From positions 1 to 39,188 of the forward strand of contig JAFTQT010000016.1 of the NCBI GenBank assembly GCA_017462615.1: 39,188 nucleotides of DNA. Reading direction: 5' to 3'. Under the pieces are notes generated by a model, which had not been told where the DNA came from, ran no database searches, and saw only the letters and a list, made by a program, of their open reading frames with translations. The stretch is from Clostridia bacterium. GTDB lineage: Bacteria > Bacillota > Clostridia > Oscillospirales > CAG-272. Below are positions 8,163 to 15,511 of the stretch, one piece after another. The number at the start of each line of letters is the position of its first letter. Positions within the stretch are counted from its first letter, which is position 1. The position numbers were made by a program, and so were the translations under genes.

Positions 8163-9665
8163 ATGAAAAAGCGTTTCATGCTTATATCCTCAATTGCTAT
8201 ATGCTTGTTATTAATATCGTTAGTGGCGTATTACAACAAAGATAACAAAAATCAAAGCCACGCGCATAGCTACGGCGAATGGGAGATACGCACTGCAGCT
8301 ACCTGTGCTACAGCAGGCAAAAAAATTTGTAGTTGTACTTGTGGCAAATATCAAACGCAATCTATCCCAGCGACGGGGCACACTGTAACGATAGATATTG
8401 CAGTAGAGTCTACCTGCACTACAACAGGACTTACCGAGGGTAAGCATTGCTCTATTTGTAATGAGGTGTTGACAGCGCAAGAGATCGTGCCCGCAATGGG
8501 ACATACCGAGATGATCGATACCGCTGTAGAGGCAACCTGTACCGCCACGGGACTTACCGAGGGTAAGCATTGCTCTATTTGTAATGAGGTGTTGACAGCG
8601 CAAGAGATCGTGCCTGCAACGGGACATACTTTTAGCGAGTGGGTAGAGACTATCGCGCCTACTTGCACAGTTGCAGGTGTACAGACTCGCAACTGTGATT
8701 GCGGAAGTATTCAAACAAAAACTATCAACGCTACAGGCCACTCTTACGGTGCCTGGGAAAACACAATTCAAGCCACCTGCACTGTAACAGGAACACAAAA
8801 AAGAGTTTGTATATGCGGAAACATTCAAACTAAAACTATCAACGCTACGGGCCATTCTTACGGCGCTTGGAAAACCACAATTCAAGCCACCTGCACTGCA
8901 ACAGGAACACAAAAAAGAACCTGTATATGTGGAAGCATTGAGACAAAAAGCATCAGCGCCTTAGGGCACAACTTTTCAAACAACACGTGCACACGTTGTA
9001 GCAAAAAGCAACCCAGTGCAGGCTTGGAATTTACCAGCAATGGTGATGGTACTTGCTATGTTTCAGATGTTGGCTCTTGTACCGATATCAATGTTGTTAT
9101 TCCCGAAACATCTCCCAAAGGCTATATAGTGACCTCTATCGAAAAATCTGCATTTTCGTATTGTAGAAAGATAGTTAGTGTAACTCTTCCTAGCACTTTA
9201 ACCACTATCGGCGTTGGTGCCTTTGCCCACTGCAGCAGTCTCTCCACTATTAATCTTAACTATGTAAAATCAATTGAATCTTCTGCCTTTGAATACTGCG
9301 ACGCTCTTACAAAAATAGAACTCCCAAATGGCCTTTTGAAAATTGGCTCATATGCCTTTTCTGATTGTGATGGAATCATCGAGATAGTAATACCCGACAG
9401 CGTAACAACCATTGGCCAAGGGGCATTTTCATATTGTAACAATTTATTAAGCGCGACAATCGGAACCAATGTTGAAAAAATTTACGATTCCCCTTTCTAC
9501 AATAGTAATAAACTCGGTACTGTTATTTTTAAAAACCCTTTCGGCTGGAGTTGTAAGCGATATGCTACCAATCCTATATATTTTACATCAGAAGAACTAT
9601 TGAATACCGATGTGGCTCTTAAATATCTGAGAGATAGACAGGCCTATGAATGGAGCCGCGAATAA
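8163..9665 (+). CDS. Secreted/surface protein with Cys-rich GH-repeats and BspA-type leucine-rich repeats
   Basis: A 500-residue protein. Residues 1-24 form a signal peptide or N-terminal anchor (KKR then ISSIAICLLLISLVAYY) without a lipobox Cys. Residues 35-279 contain about six repeats of 38-41 residues, each starting GH and carrying T-C-x3-G and C-x-C-G or CSICNE motifs; two are nearly identical. Residues ~285-450 contain BspA-type leucine-rich repeats (SVTLPSTLTTIGVGAFAHCSSL, IVIPDSVTTIGQGAFSYC). The C-terminus (NPFGWSCKR... VALKYLRDRQ... W) matches the tail often seen on gut BspA-like proteins. These proteins usually act in adhesion or in recognising host or bacterial ligands. No LPXTG or other wall anchor is visible. 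The gene is much more AT-rich than its neighbours and forms an operon with the next gene, suggesting acquisition. Confidence 0.85.
   Translation: MKKRFMLISSIAICLLLISLVAYYNKDNKNQSHAHSYGEWEIRTAATCATAGKKICSCTCGKYQTQSIPATGHTVTIDIAVESTCTTTGLTEGKHCSICNEVLTAQEIVPAMGHTEMIDTAVEATCTATGLTEGKHCSICNEVLTAQEIVPATGHTFSEWVETIAPTCTVAGVQTRNCDCGSIQTKTINATGHSYGAWENTIQATCTVTGTQKRVCICGNIQTKTINATGHSYGAWKTTIQATCTATGTQKRTCICGSIETKSISALGHNFSNNTCTRCSKKQPSAGLEFTSNGDGTCYVSDVGSCTDINVVIPETSPKGYIVTSIEKSAFSYCRKIVSVTLPSTLTTIGVGAFAHCSSLSTINLNYVKSIESSAFEYCDALTKIELPNGLLKIGSYAFSDCDGIIEIVIPDSVTTIGQGAFSYCNNLLSATIGTNVEKIYDSPFYNSNKLGTVIFKNPFGWSCKRYATNPIYFTSEELLNTDVALKYLRDRQAYEWSRE
8427..8612 (+). repeat. 123-bp in-gene tandem duplication
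   Basis: Two copies of a ~60-bp essentially identical block (starting 8427 and 8550) are offset by exactly 123 bp (41 codons) inside the surface-protein gene. They encode TEGKHCSICNEVLTAQEIVP twice and indicate recent repeat expansion. Confidence 0.85.
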
Positions 9666-9687
9666 CCAAAAACAAAAAGGAGTTTCT

Positions 9688-10470
9688 GTGTCAAAACAGT
9701 CTATATTGAACGAATTCGTAACAAATGAATACACCGCCCTTAAAACCGAATTGATATCTTGCCGAGAAAAATTTTCTTCCAGCAACATCGGTATTCTGTC
9801 GTTAATCATTGCCATATTAACATTTGGCATTACGTTTTATGATTTAACAAAGGATATGAATTTGCAAGGAGATAAATATGCACATAGAATCAATATAATG
9901 ATTGTTGTCATACAAATTGCTATATTTATTGTTCCCTTGATTATCCTATACGTTATTTCAGCAAAAATGGAAAAAAACTATCGTCATATGCTTATGATTA
10001 GCATCTACCTTCAAGTTTTTTATGAATACGCACCACGGAAAAAAGATGTGGTCCCGTGCAGTTGGGAACATACGCGTCAAATACTGTTTGAACCTAATCA
10101 CAAAGAAAAATTTTTTCAAAAGATGCTATCCTTTTTTAACCGCAATACTGCTAATATGGAATATTATGTTGTGACTACTTTCGTTAGTATTTTTCAAGCG
10201 GTATTCATCCTCATGAGAACGTATAATTTATGGCATCAAAGCACCGATATTAGTTTTGTGTATTTTGCCTTAATTCTTTTCGTTCCAATGTTAATTTTAT
10301 GGGGAGTTCAAACTGCGATTTGGCATAACACCAGCATACAGAAATTAAACGCAAAATACTCCGACTACTATACTAAATTAATTATTGCAGAAGCGCACCA
10401 GCGAGGGGTTCTTGAACGCAATCAACGTGCTGATTGTTATTACTACGTAATGAAATCTCATCCAATGTAA
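9688..10470 (+). CDS. Hypothetical integral membrane protein, 260 aa
   Basis: Not recognised. Four hydrophobic helices are visible in two pairs: IGILSLIIAILTFGITFY, IVVIQIAIFIVPLIILYVI, then, after a ~90-residue charged cytoplasmic-type stretch, VVTTFVSIFQAVFILM and FVYFALILFVPMLILWGV. The C-terminus is soluble and helical. I prefer GTG 9688 because AAAAAGGAG lies five bases upstream; an earlier in-frame ATG at 9646 overlaps the preceding gene and lacks an RBS. It follows the surface-protein gene by 22 bp and shares its low GC, so the two form one unit. The arrangement resembles SLATT-like or other small effector membrane proteins, but no diagnostic motif was found, so no function is assigned. 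Confidence 0.72.
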   Translation: MSKQSILNEFVTNEYTALKTELISCREKFSSSNIGILSLIIAILTFGITFYDLTKDMNLQGDKYAHRINIMIVVIQIAIFIVPLIILYVISAKMEKNYRHMLMISIYLQVFYEYAPRKKDVVPCSWEHTRQILFEPNHKEKFFQKMLSFFNRNTANMEYYVVTTFVSIFQAVFILMRTYNLWHQSTDISFVYFALILFVPMLILWGVQTAIWHNTSIQKLNAKYSDYYTKLIIAEAHQRGVLERNQRADCYYYVMKSHPM

Positions 10471-10544
10471 ATAATGTTTCTCACAAAAGTCGCATTTGAA
10501 AACAATTTCCTTGATAGCAAAAATAACCGAATTCCTTCCCCTCA

Positions 10545-10571
10545 CCCCCGCGCCGCTTTTCGGCGCGGGGG
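10545..10571 (+). terminator. Probable terminator of the AT-rich operon
   Basis: 11-bp perfect GC stem with CTTTT loop. Only a weak T-run (CTTTACGTT) follows, so termination strength is uncertain. Confidence 0.5.
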
Positions 10572-10729
10572 CTTTACGTTGCGGCGAAAGGTCGCGAAGG
10601 CGGGAGGAGCAAGCGTTTTTTTGCCCCGCAAAACGCCGTTTACACACGGTGCCGGTTCAGAAGCCTCCCCCCCGTTTTGTGAGATTTTCCACAGGGGGTA
10701 CGTACCCCCGTCCGCACCCGGTACGGACT

Positions 10730-10773
10730 TAAGATAAGATAAGATAAGTTAAGATAAGTTAAGTTAAATTAAG
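10730..10773. repeat. Pentanucleotide tandem repeat (TAAGA/TAAGT)
   Basis: Eight consecutive 5-bp units of TAAGA, TAAGT or TAAAT plus a partial ninth, with no interruption, in noncoding DNA. Confidence 0.9.
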
Positions 10774-10816
10774 CGGAGCTGACCGAGAAAAAAATCAATC
10801 CTTTCTTTTTTTCTCG

Positions 10817-10847
10817 TAGGTAACGGTTGCGGAGCAACCGTTGCCTA
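10817..10847. repeat. Inverted repeat / hairpin
   Basis: 14-bp arms (TAGGTAACGGTTGC and its near complement) around a GGA centre, with one G/T difference between arms, in the same noncoding region. Confidence 0.75.
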
Positions 10848-10998
10848 TAGCGTCTCGCTTGCGCTCGCCACGCCTCCGGCGGCGCCCTCCGGGCGGAGAA
10901 AGAGAAAAAGGACTTTTGAGAGAACGGTAAGCAGGGGGCGTAGCCGGAAAATGTCACAAAAAAGACACAAATTATTTGTAAAAAATGCGAAAAGGGGG

Positions 10999-11027
10999 TT
11001 GACAAGGCGGGTTGGTTGTGGTATACT
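10999..11027 (+). promoter_or_regulatory. SigA-type promoter of ylxM-ffh
   Basis: TTGACA (10999-11004), 17-bp spacer, TATACT (11022-11027), 57 bp before the ylxM start. Confidence 0.85.
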
Positions 11028-11083
11028 CTGTAAAGGTTTTTGCTTTACACCAAAACCACAAGAAAACAACCGGTGGTGAAACG

Positions 11084-11416
11084 ATGTTCGAAAAAAATCT
11101 TCAAGTGGCGGAGCTTCTGGATATTTACGGCTCGCTGCTGAGTGACAGACATCGGGAGCTTTTGGATCTCTACTACAACCAAGATCTCTCCCTTGGCGAA
11201 ATTGCCGCCGAGGTGGGCATTTCCCGCCAGGGCGTGCGAGACAGCATCAAAAAAGCAGAGGACGATCTGTTTTTCTTTGAGGACCGGTTGCATCTTCTGC
11301 AAAAAGGAAAGAATATGACCGAAGCGGCAGAGCGGCTGCTCTCGCTGGCCTCTGAAAACGAGCCACTGTGTGAGGCTGTGCGGGCACTGCTGACGGCGGC
11401 CGAAATTTCCTATTAA
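11084..11416 (+). CDS. ylxM: YlxM/UPF0122 family putative DNA-binding protein of the SRP operon
   Basis: A 110-residue helical protein with a sigma-region-4-like HTH (LLSDRHRELLDLYYNQDLSLGEIAAEVGISRQGVRDSIKKAEDDL), the hallmark of the UPF0122/YlxM family. In Bacillota this gene almost always precedes ffh, as here (26-bp gap), and may modulate the signal recognition particle or its expression. I chose ATG 11084, after GGTGG; an upstream in-frame GTG at 11012 lies inside the promoter and is excluded. The C-terminal third is a short acidic helix bundle. Confidence 0.93.
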   Translation: MFEKNLQVAELLDIYGSLLSDRHRELLDLYYNQDLSLGEIAAEVGISRQGVRDSIKKAEDDLFFFEDRLHLLQKGKNMTEAAERLLSLASENEPLCEAVRALLTAAEISY

Positions 11417-11442
11417 CAAAAATACAATAAGGGCGGTTTATT

Positions 11443-12777
11443 ATGTTTCAAAGCCTGACCGAAAAACTGAATAACGCCTTCAAATTTTTCAAAAACAAAG
11501 GCAAGCTCACCGAGGCCGACGTCAAAGCCGGTATGCGCGAGATCAAGCTGGCACTCTTGGAGGCCGACGTGAATTTCAAGGTCGTACGCGACTTTATCAA
11601 AATGGTATCCGAGCGCGCGGTTGGCGCGGAGGTGATGGAATCCCTCCTGCCCGCGCAGCAGATCGTGAAGATCGTCAACGAGGAGCTGATCAAATTGATG
11701 GGCACCTCCCAGGCCAAGCTGACCATTGCTCCCAAGCCTCCCACGGTCGTGATGATGGTGGGTCTGCAGGGTGCCGGTAAGACCACCCACGCCGGCAAGC
11801 TGGCGGGGATGTACAAAAAGCAGGGCAAGAACCCCTTGCTGGTGGCCTGTGACGTATACCGCCCCGCAGCCATCAAGCAGCTGCAGATCGTGGGCGAAAA
11901 GCTGGATATTCCGGTCTTTACCCTTGGCGAAAAGGAAAAACCCGTGAAGATCGCCAAAGAGGGCCTCAAATACGCCGGGCAAAAGGGCTTCGACATGGTG
12001 TTTATCGACACCGCGGGCCGCCTTCATATCGACGAGGAGTTGATGGGCGAGCTGCAGGACATCAAGAAGGCTGTGGAGCCCACCGAGATCCTGCTGACCA
12101 TCGACGCCATGATCGGACAGGACGCCGTTACCGTTGCCGAGCACTTCAACGAGCAGCTGGACGTGACCGGCGTGATCCTGACCAAGCTTGACGGCGATAC
12201 CCGTGGCGGTGCGGCGCTTTCCGTGCGGCACGTGACCGGCAAGCCCATCAAGTTCATCGGCGTGGGCGAAAAGCTGGACGCCATCGAGGCCTTCCACCCC
12301 GACCGCATGGCCAGCCGTATCCTCGGCATGGGCGACGTGCTTTCCCTCATCGAAAAGGCCGAGCAGGCCTTTGACGAGAAGCAGGCAGCAGAGCTGGAAA
12401 AGAAGATGCGTGAGGCCACCTTTACGCTGGATGACTTCCTTGATCAGTTCGCGCAGCTGAAAAAAATGGGCAACCTCGACAGCCTCATGGGCATGATCCC
12501 CGGCATGAACGCCGGTCAGCTGAAGGACGCCAAGATCGACGAGAAGCAGCTGGCGCGCACCGAGGCCATCATCCACTCCATGACCCGCCGTGAGCGGGAA
12601 AAGCCCGATATCATCAACGCCTCCCGCAAGATCCGCATTGCCAAGGGCAGCGGCACCACCGTGGAGGACGTCAACAAGCTGCTCAAGCAGTTTGACGGCG
12701 TGCGCAAGATGATGAAGCAGCTTTCCAGCGGCAGCGGCAAGCGCAATATGTTCGGCAAGATGAAACTTCCGTTTTGA
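11443..12777 (+). CDS. ffh: Signal recognition particle protein Ffh (SRP54)
   Basis: A 444-residue protein with the NG GTPase domain and Met-rich M domain in standard order. The P-loop is GLQGAGKTT (about residue 107; many homologues have GSGKTT), followed by DVYRPAA, DTAGR (about 189) and TKLDGDTRGG (about 247). The M domain (about 300-440) contains methionine-rich helices (LDSLMGMIPGMNAG, MTRRERE, SGTTVEDVNKLLKQFDGVRKMMKQL) that bind 4.5S/6S RNA and signal sequences. Ffh with SRP RNA delivers nascent membrane and secreted proteins to FtsY. It lies in the conserved ylxM-ffh-rpsP-khpA cluster. Confidence 0.98.
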   Translation: MFQSLTEKLNNAFKFFKNKGKLTEADVKAGMREIKLALLEADVNFKVVRDFIKMVSERAVGAEVMESLLPAQQIVKIVNEELIKLMGTSQAKLTIAPKPPTVVMMVGLQGAGKTTHAGKLAGMYKKQGKNPLLVACDVYRPAAIKQLQIVGEKLDIPVFTLGEKEKPVKIAKEGLKYAGQKGFDMVFIDTAGRLHIDEELMGELQDIKKAVEPTEILLTIDAMIGQDAVTVAEHFNEQLDVTGVILTKLDGDTRGGAALSVRHVTGKPIKFIGVGEKLDAIEAFHPDRMASRILGMGDVLSLIEKAEQAFDEKQAAELEKKMREATFTLDDFLDQFAQLKKMGNLDSLMGMIPGMNAGQLKDAKIDEKQLARTEAIIHSMTRREREKPDIINASRKIRIAKGSGTTVEDVNKLLKQFDGVRKMMKQLSSGSGKRNMFGKMKLPF

Positions 12778-12839
12778 TCAACACGGATTTTTTATAAAAT
12801 AAAAAAATATACACAAAAAAGAAAAGGAGATTTTCCATC

Positions 12840-13076
12840 ATGGTTAAAATCAGACTCACCCGCACCGGCAAGACCCATTCCCCTTCCTACCGCATCGTTG
12901 TTGCTGACCAGCGCTCTCCCCGCGACGGCCGCTTCATCGAGGAGATCGGTCACTACAACCCCAACTCCAAGGAGCTGTCCGTAAACGCAGAGTCCGCTAA
13001 GAAGTGGCTCGCTAACGGCGCACAGCCCACCCCCACCATCAAGGCTCTTTTGAAGAAGGCCGGCGTTATCGCCTGA
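12840..13076 (+). CDS. rpsP: 30S ribosomal protein S16
   Basis: A 78-residue protein starting [23 protein letters not shown], the S16 signature. It continues [17 protein letters not shown] and [20 protein letters not shown], covering the whole small S16 fold. S16 is an early-assembling 30S protein needed for 16S rRNA folding. The start ATG follows GAAAAGGAG. It is 62 bp behind ffh and 13 bp ahead of khpA, the usual Bacillota order. Confidence 0.98.
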   Translation: MVKIRLTRTGKTHSPSYRIVVADQRSPRDGRFIEEIGHYNPNSKELSVNAESAKKWLANGAQPTPTIKALLKKAGVIA

Positions 13077-13089
13077 TCGGTAGGCACCT

Positions 13090-13329
13090 ATGCTGAATTT
13101 GAAAGAAATTCTGCTGGATATCGCCCGCGCCATCGTGGATCACCCCGAGGACGTTGTGGTGGTGGAGCAGGAAAACCAAGACGAGATCACCCTCGTCCTC
13201 AGCGTACACGCTGACGATATGGGTATGGTCATTGGCCGCCACGGCCGCATCGCCAAGGCGATTCGCTCCGTGATGAAGGCCGCCGCAGGCACTTGCGGTA
13301 AAAAGGTCAACGTTGAGATCAAGGACTGA
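13090..13329 (+). CDS. khpA: KH-domain RNA-binding protein KhpA (YlqC)
   Basis: A 79-residue protein consisting of a single KH domain. It has the GxxG loop in MVIGRHGRIAKAIRSVMKAA preceded by LVLSVHADD. KhpA pairs with KhpB/Jag in Gram-positives and binds many RNAs, influencing cell division and length. The position directly behind rpsP is conserved. It is followed by a strong terminator that ends the SRP/ribosomal operon. Confidence 0.95.
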   Translation: MLNLKEILLDIARAIVDHPEDVVVVEQENQDEITLVLSVHADDMGMVIGRHGRIAKAIRSVMKAAAGTCGKKVNVEIKD

Positions 13330-13341
13330 TTTCAAAGAGAT

Positions 13342-13383
13342 AAGGGACTGCTTCACTGAAACGTGGCGCAGTCCCTTGTTTTT
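13342..13383 (+). terminator. Rho-independent terminator of ylxM-khpA operon
   Basis: Stem AAGGGACTGC (13342-13351) with its complement (13368-13377), a 16-nt loop, and a T-run after it. Confidence 0.85.
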
Positions 13384-13445
13384 ATGTGTGTTAGATCTAT
13401 AAATTTGGGTTTGTTGGGAAGTTTGATTAACGATGAGGCGAACAC

Positions 13446-13470
13446 AAGGCTCCCTCCGGGAGGGAGCCTT
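13446..13470. repeat. Near-perfect palindrome, 25 bp
   Basis: 12-bp arms AAGGCTCCCTCC / GGAGGGAGCCTT around a single G, in the noncoding region after khpA. There is no T-run, so it reads more like a repeat element or processing hairpin than a terminator. The rest of 13384-13565 shows no gene. Confidence 0.75.
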
Positions 13471-13565
13471 TGACACGAGAACATTCTGCACTGACTCTTT
13501 CTTTGTTCTCTACTCATCGACATAGCCTATACAGAGCCACGCAACTATCGCGTGGTTTTCGTCTT

Positions 13566-13600
13566 ACAAAAACCCCCGGCAGAGATTTCTGCCGGGGAGA
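13566..13600 (-). terminator. Terminator of the minus-strand lipoprotein operon
   Basis: 10-bp perfect stem CCCCGGCAGA (13574-13583) with 13588-13597. On the minus strand it is followed by GGGTTTTTG. The 13-nt right arm sequence recurs inverted at 15165-15177. Confidence 0.85.
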
Positions 13601-13606
13601 AGCAAG

Positions 13607-13936
13607 CTATTGCAACACAAGGGACGATTCGATATAATAATTATTGAACTGCGCAGAGGTGTCGTAATCTGCGCTAAACATTGCTGTTTCCACATCTTCA
13701 AAAGTCAGAGAGTTATCGTTGGTATAAACCACCAGCTCGACTTTTCCGGTTTCGCCGCGCGGGCTACCGATTAAAACCAAACGATATTTATACTCAACCC
13801 CCTCTGCAGTTATATAACCATTTTCGACTTTTGTCACGGCGGGCCTTTCTGGAACCTCCTGCTTGCAAGAAACTAACAAAAGTAACAAGCCCGCCAAAAC
13901 GCAGACGATGCCAATTTTTATTTTTTTCATAATCAT
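13607..13936 (-). CDS. Small putative lipoprotein, 109 aa
   Basis: Family not recognised. The N-terminus has the lysine-rich start MIMKKIKIG, a hydrophobic core (IVCVLAGLLLLL) and the lipobox LVSC, so it should be exported and lipid-anchored by Lgt/Lsp. The mature part is ~85 residues and reads as mainly beta-strand (NGYITAEGVEYKYRLVLIGS; GKVELVVYTNDNSLTFEDVETAMF). I chose ATG 13936 because GGAG lies five bases upstream, just inside the end of the preceding gene; the gap between the genes is 1 bp, so they are translationally coupled. The composition is AT-rich like its partner and unlike the flanking ribosomal operons. It could be an inhibitor or anchor for the secreted protein encoded just upstream (inference). 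Confidence 0.72.
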   Translation of the reverse strand: MIMKKIKIGIVCVLAGLLLLLVSCKQEVPERPAVTKVENGYITAEGVEYKYRLVLIGSPRGETGKVELVVYTNDNSLTFEDVETAMFSADYDTSAQFNNYYIESSLVLQ

Positions 13937-13937
13937 A

Positions 13938-14951
13938 TTAACTCCAATAACTATAGTCACCTGTATTCATAGAATAGGGTCCATAATCAGCTCTATGCTG
14001 CATTAAAGGGCCATAGCCCCATTTTGCAATTACTATAGGATACGAAGGTGCATTGGGCTGTAACACACACGCAGAATGATCCACAGAATCTCCATAATAC
14101 AAAATAGCGTTTGCAGTTGTTGACGACTCGTCGTAACTTCCATCCTCCATATATACTTTAGCGGAAGTCTGATTCATCCAATATGCATCCCGCGCGGTCG
14201 TATTCCAAGCAAAATTATGACAGTTATAAACAGTAGTCGCCGGTGCCAAAAGTGTAGCATTAGAATAAACTGTAACCAAATCATTATTTATTCTTGCAAC
14301 ATCCGCAGCACTTAATTCTTCTCCGCGATAGATGACCTGAACAGTTGAGCCTCCTGGTGTAGTAATGGTAGTAATATAAGCTCTGGCAGCGTTAGTAGTA
14401 CCAACCATGAAATTTTTCTCAGCACCGCCAAAAACACTGTCAGACAATAACATTGAAACCGACAACATAGCCACACCAGCGCTATGATATTTTTCGGGGG
14501 TGTTCACTATATTAGCTAAAGCTTTTTGCAAGCACTTTGCGCCATCAGGTCTGCTTCGCAGTTCTCTATATGCATCAGATTTTAAGGCTAACTGTTCCAA
14601 AGCAATATCAATTTCATTATATGCATATAGATCCACCAACATTGGAAAACACAATACAGCATCTACCACTTCTTCGGTAGTCATACTATTTAATTTCTTT
14701 TGGTCGATACGGCAAGCGGCAATCATTTCGTTTGAAGTTACATAAGATTTCCACTCTAACGAATTAGGAGTAGTAGAATAGTATTTATTAACTTCAGTTA
14801 TAGTAGTGCTTATGGGCATTGTACTGAGCCAAGGAATTCCCTCGATTTTTTCGATTTGCACATCTACGGTGCTTTCAAGCGCACCAATTTGTACGGGGAA
14901 TATAACAACACATATACAAACGACTAAAATGACACACAAACAGTTTTTCAT
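13938..14951 (-). CDS. Secreted protein with conserved Cys/His (YNCHNFAW ... DHSA) motifs
   Basis: A 337-residue exported protein. The signal peptide (MKNCLCVILVVCICVVIFPVQIGA) likely ends in an A-x-A-like site near GALES. The N-terminal ~200 residues are helical and of unknown role. The C-terminal ~100 residues carry YNCHNFAWNTT, then ILYYGDSVDHSACVL, then VIAKWGYGPLMQHR. This Cys, His and Trp-Gly-Pro-His pattern is seen in a family of secreted Bacillota proteins that resemble cysteine (NlpC/P60- or papain-like) hydrolases; I infer the Cys and DHS His as catalytic candidates but cannot prove activity. I chose ATG 14951 because GGAGG is placed before it. The promoter is perfect. The gene is AT-rich against its surroundings and coupled to a lipoprotein gene. 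Confidence 0.72.
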   Translation of the reverse strand: MKNCLCVILVVCICVVIFPVQIGALESTVDVQIEKIEGIPWLSTMPISTTITEVNKYYSTTPNSLEWKSYVTSNEMIAACRIDQKKLNSMTTEEVVDAVLCFPMLVDLYAYNEIDIALEQLALKSDAYRELRSRPDGAKCLQKALANIVNTPEKYHSAGVAMLSVSMLLSDSVFGGAEKNFMVGTTNAARAYITTITTPGGSTVQVIYRGEELSAADVARINNDLVTVYSNATLLAPATTVYNCHNFAWNTTARDAYWMNQTSAKVYMEDGSYDESSTTANAILYYGDSVDHSACVLQPNAPSYPIVIAKWGYGPLMQHRADYGPYSMNTGDYSYWS

Positions 14952-15054
14952 TTCTACCTCCATAAAATAATTTAGATGCGAGCATAAGATAATGATTTTA
15001 AGGTCTTAAAGCTTACACTTTCATCGGCATCCCTCCAATCATCTTGTTAACTAT

Positions 15055-15083
15055 ATTATATCACAGAATATATTGCTTGTCAA
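15055..15083 (-). promoter_or_regulatory. Consensus SigA promoter of the secreted-protein operon
   Basis: Minus strand TTGACA (15078-15083), 17-bp spacer, TATAAT (15055-15060), both perfect. The ~100-nt leader contains a GGAGGG followed by a tiny ATG-AAA-GTG-TAA frame of no obvious importance. Confidence 0.88.
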
Positions 15084-15159
15084 TAATTAAAATTATTTAA
15101 TTAAAACAAAGGGATACTTCTATATCGAGTTATTTTTGACAGATTCGTTCCTTGCAATT

Positions 15160-15350
15160 TTTAATCTCCCCGGCAGATTAATCATCGGGAGTGTGTCGTT
15201 TTGCAAGCCCCGCCTCTACCGGGTGTGGATAATAGCCGCATCGTCACATCAAACTCCCCTACAAATCAAAATTTGAAGGGCTCTGATGCGATCAAGGTGA
15301 GGGGCTGCGACATATTTTAATGAGTCAGCCTCCGCCCTTTCCAATTGTAA
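15160..15350. other. Noncoding region with long-range complementarity (possible structured RNA or repeat)
   Basis: Between the two divergent promoters (15083 and 15378) no gene is apparent. CTCCCCGG/CGGGAG can form a hairpin at 15166-15190. TGTCG...AAGCCCC (from 15188) is complementary to GGGGCTGCGACA (15300-15311). Inside it, CGCATC (15238-15243) is complementary to GATGCG (15287-15292). Together these would give a branched fold of ~125 nt on either strand. Confidence 0.4.
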
Positions 15351-15377
15351 ACTTTTTGTGTCTTTGAAAAATTTTTC

Positions 15378-15406
15378 TTGACAAACGCTTTATATTATAG
15401 TATAAT
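15378..15406 (+). promoter_or_regulatory. Consensus SigA promoter of rpsF-ssb-rpsR
   Basis: TTGACA (15378-15383), 17-bp spacer, TATAAT (15401-15406), giving a ~100-nt leader before rpsF. Confidence 0.9.
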
Positions 15407-15422
15407 ATCGAATTGATGCGGG

Positions 15423-15484
15423 CAGATCGGTGCAAACCCCGATCGCCTGTCTTCCTACTGCGCATAAATTCTGATGTGCGCGGT
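15423..15484 (+). promoter_or_regulatory. Structured rpsF leader, candidate S6:S18 autoregulatory element
   Basis: The leader can form two hairpins: one at 15423-15451 (CAG-ATCGG with CCGAT-CTG, with a bulge) and a 10-bp one at 15457-15466/15475-15484 whose 3' side carries GCGCGGT just before the RBS GGGAGG. S6:S18 complexes are known to bind rpsF leaders in many bacteria. Assigning this one to that class is inference from position and a CCG/GGT-type element. Confidence 0.4.
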
Positions 15485-15511
15485 CTTTCAGTCCATAGGG
15501 AGGTGTAAAAT

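Larger units (their letters stand above)
10471..11083. other. 613-nt noncoding region rich in palindromes and short repeats
   Basis: No credible gene. It contains: a GC-rich hairpin (10545-10555/10561-10571) that may terminate the upstream operon; a perfect 16-bp palindrome with GGGGGTAC half-sites (10694-10709); a pentamer repeat tract (10730-10773); a 14-bp inverted repeat with one mismatch (10817-10830/10834-10847); and the ylxM promoter (10999-11027). The text around 10938-10955 (GGGGGCGTAGCCGG) resembles part of the repeat unit at 30.8 kb. Confidence 0.75.

Noticed and set aside
8427..8950. Tandem DNA repeats as a CRISPR or noncoding satellite
   Set aside because: The periodicity is a multiple of three and encodes the Cys-bearing GH repeats of the surface protein.
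10378..11069. Several 70-90-aa frames in the 10.5-11.0 kb region
   Set aside because: They overlap palindromes and repeats on both strands and the ylxM promoter, and have low-complexity sequence without RBS.
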